NCBI RefSeq assembly: GCF_033880585.1
Contig: NZ_CP137624.1
Location: forward strand, 3,011,501 to 3,075,500
Reading direction: 5' to 3'
Length of the DNA: 64,000 nt
DNA from: Lysinibacillus louembei
GTDB taxonomy: Bacteria > Bacillota > Bacilli > Bacillales_A > Planococcaceae
The translations under genes were made by a program, and so were the position numbers. Of this stretch, positions 61,522-64,000 are shown piece by piece. The notes beneath the pieces were generated by a model. It was not told where the DNA came from, made no database searches, and was given only the letters and a program-made list of their open reading frames with translations. Each line of letters begins with the position of its first letter. The stretch's first letter is position 1.

Positions 61522-62247
61522 TTACTCGCCTCCTTCCATTTCAGCATAGAGCGCATCAACAGATTGCATCGATTGTCCAAGTTGGAATGATTTTGCCTCC
61601 ATTTCATACAGAGGTCTAACCAATGTACATGCCTCTGGATGTATAAAATGCACCTTGCCATATGTCATTTTTGGCTGCCAAAGTCTTGTTTCTAACATAT
61701 TTCGACCTGTTTCATCTGGATAATTAATACCATGCACCATCGTGCCAAAGTGAACTTCGTCAATTTTATCGTAAAAACCTTTTCCTTCGCCGTATTGACA
61801 CGGTTCAACATAACCTTGACATTCCCTTGCCCCTAAAAAGATATCGCGTCGCCCACCTCTTTCAACACAACGCTTAGCAATGTTATGGTGTTTATGTTCA
61901 TTGAAATCATCCTGCAAATCAGGGCGATTTTCATTAAAAATAAAATGTGCCTTGACTTGATATTTGACATCTCGCAAATAACTATAGTTTGCCAAGGTAT
62001 TGCCACCGCTCATTTCGATTGGACGTACTCCCTTTGATTCCATACGAATCGCATTCATTACACGTACCTCATCGATAATCCAAATAATGGATGGCTTCCA
62101 GTAAATCGACTCTGTAATTCCTTTCAACGCGCTGTAAGTAGGGATTTGTGTCGTCATTTTTTCTCCGCCAAGCTTCATCAGCGGGTCTGTAAATAACGCA
62201 TACTCACCGCTTACTTGATACTCAATTTGATTGCGAATTTTCGTCAT
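61522..62247 (-). CDS. cas5: Cas5c, crRNA-processing endoribonuclease
   Basis: A 241-residue Cas5 of type I-C, which in the absence of Cas6 cleaves the pre-crRNA at the base of the repeat hairpin. Tyr49 (ESIYWKP), Lys119 and His120 (NEHKHHN) align, with a constant offset of three, with the catalytic Tyr46, Lys116 and His117 described for the Bacillus halodurans enzyme. SD AAAGGAGG precedes the ATG. Its last codons carry the ribosome binding site of cas8c. A Gly-rich [22 protein letters not shown] loop is conserved. Confidence 0.96.
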   Translation of the reverse strand: MTKIRNQIEYQVSGEYALFTDPLMKLGGEKMTTQIPTYSALKGITESIYWKPSIIWIIDEVRVMNAIRMESKGVRPIEMSGGNTLANYSYLRDVKYQVKAHFIFNENRPDLQDDFNEHKHHNIAKRCVERGGRRDIFLGARECQGYVEPCQYGEGKGFYDKIDEVHFGTMVHGINYPDETGRNMLETRLWQPKMTYGKVHFIHPEACTLVRPLYEMEAKSFQLGQSMQSVDALYAEMEGGE

Positions 62248-62261
62248 CTTGTCACCTCCTT

Positions 62262-64000
62262 TTAAAAATTCAAATTATCGAGAGCTGCCTCTCCTTCCAC
62301 GCTTAAACCATAGGACAAATCATAGGCAGTTTGCTTTGCTACATACACTTTCGTCACACCAAAATCCACTGCCTCCACCAAGCCATTTGTGCATAGCCAA
62401 TCAAACTCATAAGGATACACATTGACACTATATTGCTGTAAATGTTTTAAAAACTGCGACAAATCTGCAATGCGCTCACCATCAATTAATTGATTAATAT
62501 ACATTTCTCCTTCTTTATAAGGCACAACAATGGCTCTTGTATTCGCCTCAATCACCTCAAAATTTTGTGCTGCCGTGCGAAAGCTAGCACTTGACCAAAA
62601 TGGATATGTACCTTTAAATTCTTGCTTAAAGGTGCTGTTACTTGTAAATAAAATATCGTACATTGAAAGCGATATTTTTTTCATTGGATAATCCAAAAAA
62701 TGCGTTAATTGATTATAAAATACTTCGAAATAATATGTGAGCGCCTTTGTTGATAATAAATAGCCATCGTAAAGCGTTGAATCCTTCTGCATATCACGCA
62801 GTATCAAATCAGTACAACCTCGTCCTTTGTCAATAGTGATTAATTTTTTTAATGACTCCTCTGCATGATTGATGACATAGACTTCTCGTATCGCCACTTC
62901 CCCATTGCGATTGCAACGCCCTGCAGCTTGGGCAATGGAGTCCAGTCCAGCTAACGAGCGAACAACGCATTGAAAGCTCACATCTACGCCTGCTTCTATC
63001 AGTTGGGTACTAATACAAATCACAAGCTCATTATCGTCTAACTTTTCTCGTATTTCTTGTAAAATTGCTTTGCGGTGCGCCACACACATGCCTGTACTGA
63101 GATGATAAACATGCGCATCATCATCTTTTAATTCCTCATATAATGCTTTTACTACACGTCTGTTATTAAGAATAATCAAAATACTTTGCACAGACTCTAA
63201 TTTTTCTCGTATAAACTCAGCAATATCGTTTGTATACCAGCCTTCTGGTTTAATTAGGGGGACAATTTCCGTTCGTTTAAATGCCTTGATGACAATAGGT
63301 AAATTCTCAATTAATTCTCCATCCACTTGAATACCTCGTTTTACGGAATCCAGTGCTGGCTGTGTTGCTGTACAAAGGAGTATCGTTGTTCCACAACTTT
63401 TGCTTAAAAAATTAAGTGTTTCGTTAAATAATGAGATACAAGAAATAGGCACAGATTGCACTTCATCAAAAATCACAACCGCATTGCTTAGATTATGTAA
63501 CCGACGTTCGTTTCGAGATTTCCCACTATAAAATGTATCTAAATATTGCACCATCGTTGTAAAAACAATAGGAATATCCCAATTATCCTTAGCATTTACT
63601 AGCTTTCTTCGTGCTTCCAGTTCGTCATAAGATATAGATTTACCCTCCTCAAAGGTAGGTTCATCCATGACATTGCTATGATGTTCCAATACGTCATCTG
63701 TCGTTTGCAATAGCTCTCTAACAGTCTTGGCATTTTGTTCAATAATTGTTGTGTAAGGAACAATATAAATAATGCGGTCTTTGTTGTGTTCTAAGGCGTG
63801 TTGTAGGGCAAAACGTAAACTAGCTAATGTTTTTCCACCACCTGTTGGGATGGAGAGTGTGTAAATACCTGTTGGTAACTTGGCTTTTTCAAAACATGTA
63901 TCGGACATTTGCTGGCGTAGCTTTGTAATTTCGTTGGGTGGGGCTTTTTTCTGCATCTCAATCAATCGTTCTTCTAATTGTTGCAAAAATTGCGTAAAAG
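62262..64000 (-). CDS. cas3: Cas3 helicase-nuclease, N-terminal part outside window
   Basis: The frame is open to the window end. What is visible is the superfamily 2 helicase half: Walker [13 protein letters not shown], Walker B/DExH variant FDEVQSVP (DEVQ), motif [12 protein letters not shown], and the C-terminal RecA domain with [13 protein letters not shown] and [11 protein letters not shown]. Cas3 unwinds and degrades target DNA after recruitment by Cascade. The HD nuclease domain, which should precede it, lies beyond base 64000. A TTG at 63986 is an in-frame codon, not the start. First cas gene seen; others follow in order. Confidence 0.95.
   Translation of the reverse strand, partial: FTQFLQQLEERLIEMQKKAPPNEITKLRQQMSDTCFEKAKLPTGIYTLSIPTGGGKTLASLRFALQHALEHNKDRIIYIVPYTTIIEQNAKTVRELLQTTDDVLEHHSNVMDEPTFEEGKSISYDELEARRKLVNAKDNWDIPIVFTTMVQYLDTFYSGKSRNERRLHNLSNAVVIFDEVQSVPISCISLFNETLNFLSKSCGTTILLCTATQPALDSVKRGIQVDGELIENLPIVIKAFKRTEIVPLIKPEGWYTNDIAEFIREKLESVQSILIILNNRRVVKALYEELKDDDAHVYHLSTGMCVAHRKAILQEIREKLDDNELVICISTQLIEAGVDVSFQCVVRSLAGLDSIAQAAGRCNRNGEVAIREVYVINHAEESLKKLITIDKGRGCTDLILRDMQKDSTLYDGYLLSTKALTYYFEVFYNQLTHFLDYPMKKISLSMYDILFTSNSTFKQEFKGTYPFWSSASFRTAAQNFEVIEANTRAIVVPYKEGEMYINQLIDGERIADLSQFLKHLQQYSVNVYPYEFDWLCTNGLVEAVDFGVTKVYVAKQTAYDLSYGLSVEGEAALDNLNF

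Noticed and set aside
1-64000. tRNA or rRNA genes
   Set aside because: No cloverleaf with GGTTCRAATC-type arms and CCA ends, and no rRNA-like conserved blocks, were noticed by reading; a tRNAscan run would settle it.

Overview
The window is AT-rich chromosomal DNA from a Gram-positive, rod-type member of the Bacillales, most like the Planococcaceae/Caryophanaceae (Lysinibacillus, Solibacillus, Ureibacillus). This is inferred from gene content (xpaC-yaaN, odhAB, deoD, yozE, ypmRS-msrAB, yplQ, floT, OpuA with a BusR-type repressor), strong AGGAGG-type ribosome binding sites with frequent TTG/GTG starts, and intrinsic terminators after most genes. No rRNA, tRNA, prophage or intact insertion sequence was seen.

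Layout. 1-5.4 kb: 3' part of xpaC, yaaN, two small genes, and a three-gene polar amino acid ABC transporter (minus strand) preceded by a promoter, a lysine riboswitch and its terminator, which points to lysine as substrate. 5.4-14 kb (minus): odhA-odhB of the 2-oxoglutarate dehydrogenase complex, an OmpR-type two-component system and a multi-PAS diguanylate cyclase. 14-23.5 kb: a 700-base gene-free stretch with a possible small RNA, a GNAT acetyltransferase, a lone murG homologue, a secreted CAP protein, a CobW-type GTPase, a C-terminal processing protease, small membrane proteins and lipoproteins, deoD and yozE. 23.5-34 kb: a chemoreceptor, a noncoding 40-41 bp tandem repeat, msrA/msrB with ypmS/ypmR, a DegV protein, a hemolysin III-like protein, a lipoprotein followed by a truncated copy of itself, and the flotillin/NfeD pair.

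34-35.4 kb is very AT-rich and holds a decayed reading frame and an 81-residue protein of unknown function. 35.4-46.4 kb: an antibiotic-resistance type ABC-F protein behind a four-segment transcription attenuator with a three-codon upstream ORF, a second chemoreceptor, yqeY, a sirtuin, then an osmotic module: a BusR-like (GntR + RCK_C) repressor, opuAA-AB-AC and an MscS-type channel; next a ferritin with a perfect Fur box. 46.4-54.3 kb: two divergent ECF sigma/anti-sigma operons separated by a region with a strong promoter and two consecutive terminators, small membrane proteins, a siroheme-pathway dehydrogenase and ackA with a cre site.

54.5-64 kb is a complete type I-C CRISPR-Cas locus except for the start of cas3, which runs off the window: cas3-cas5-cas8c-cas7-cas4-cas1-cas2 on the minus strand, then two arrays in tandem, each with its own leader. 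The two repeat types differ only by a flipped hairpin loop plus one compensatory base pair, and both leaders carry the same 45-bp palindromic element at exactly the same distance from the first repeat. Nothing here is clearly a wholly new system; the most unusual signals are the paired arrays and leaders, the tandem-terminator region between the sigma operons, the ABC-F attenuator and the two short-period tandem repeats.
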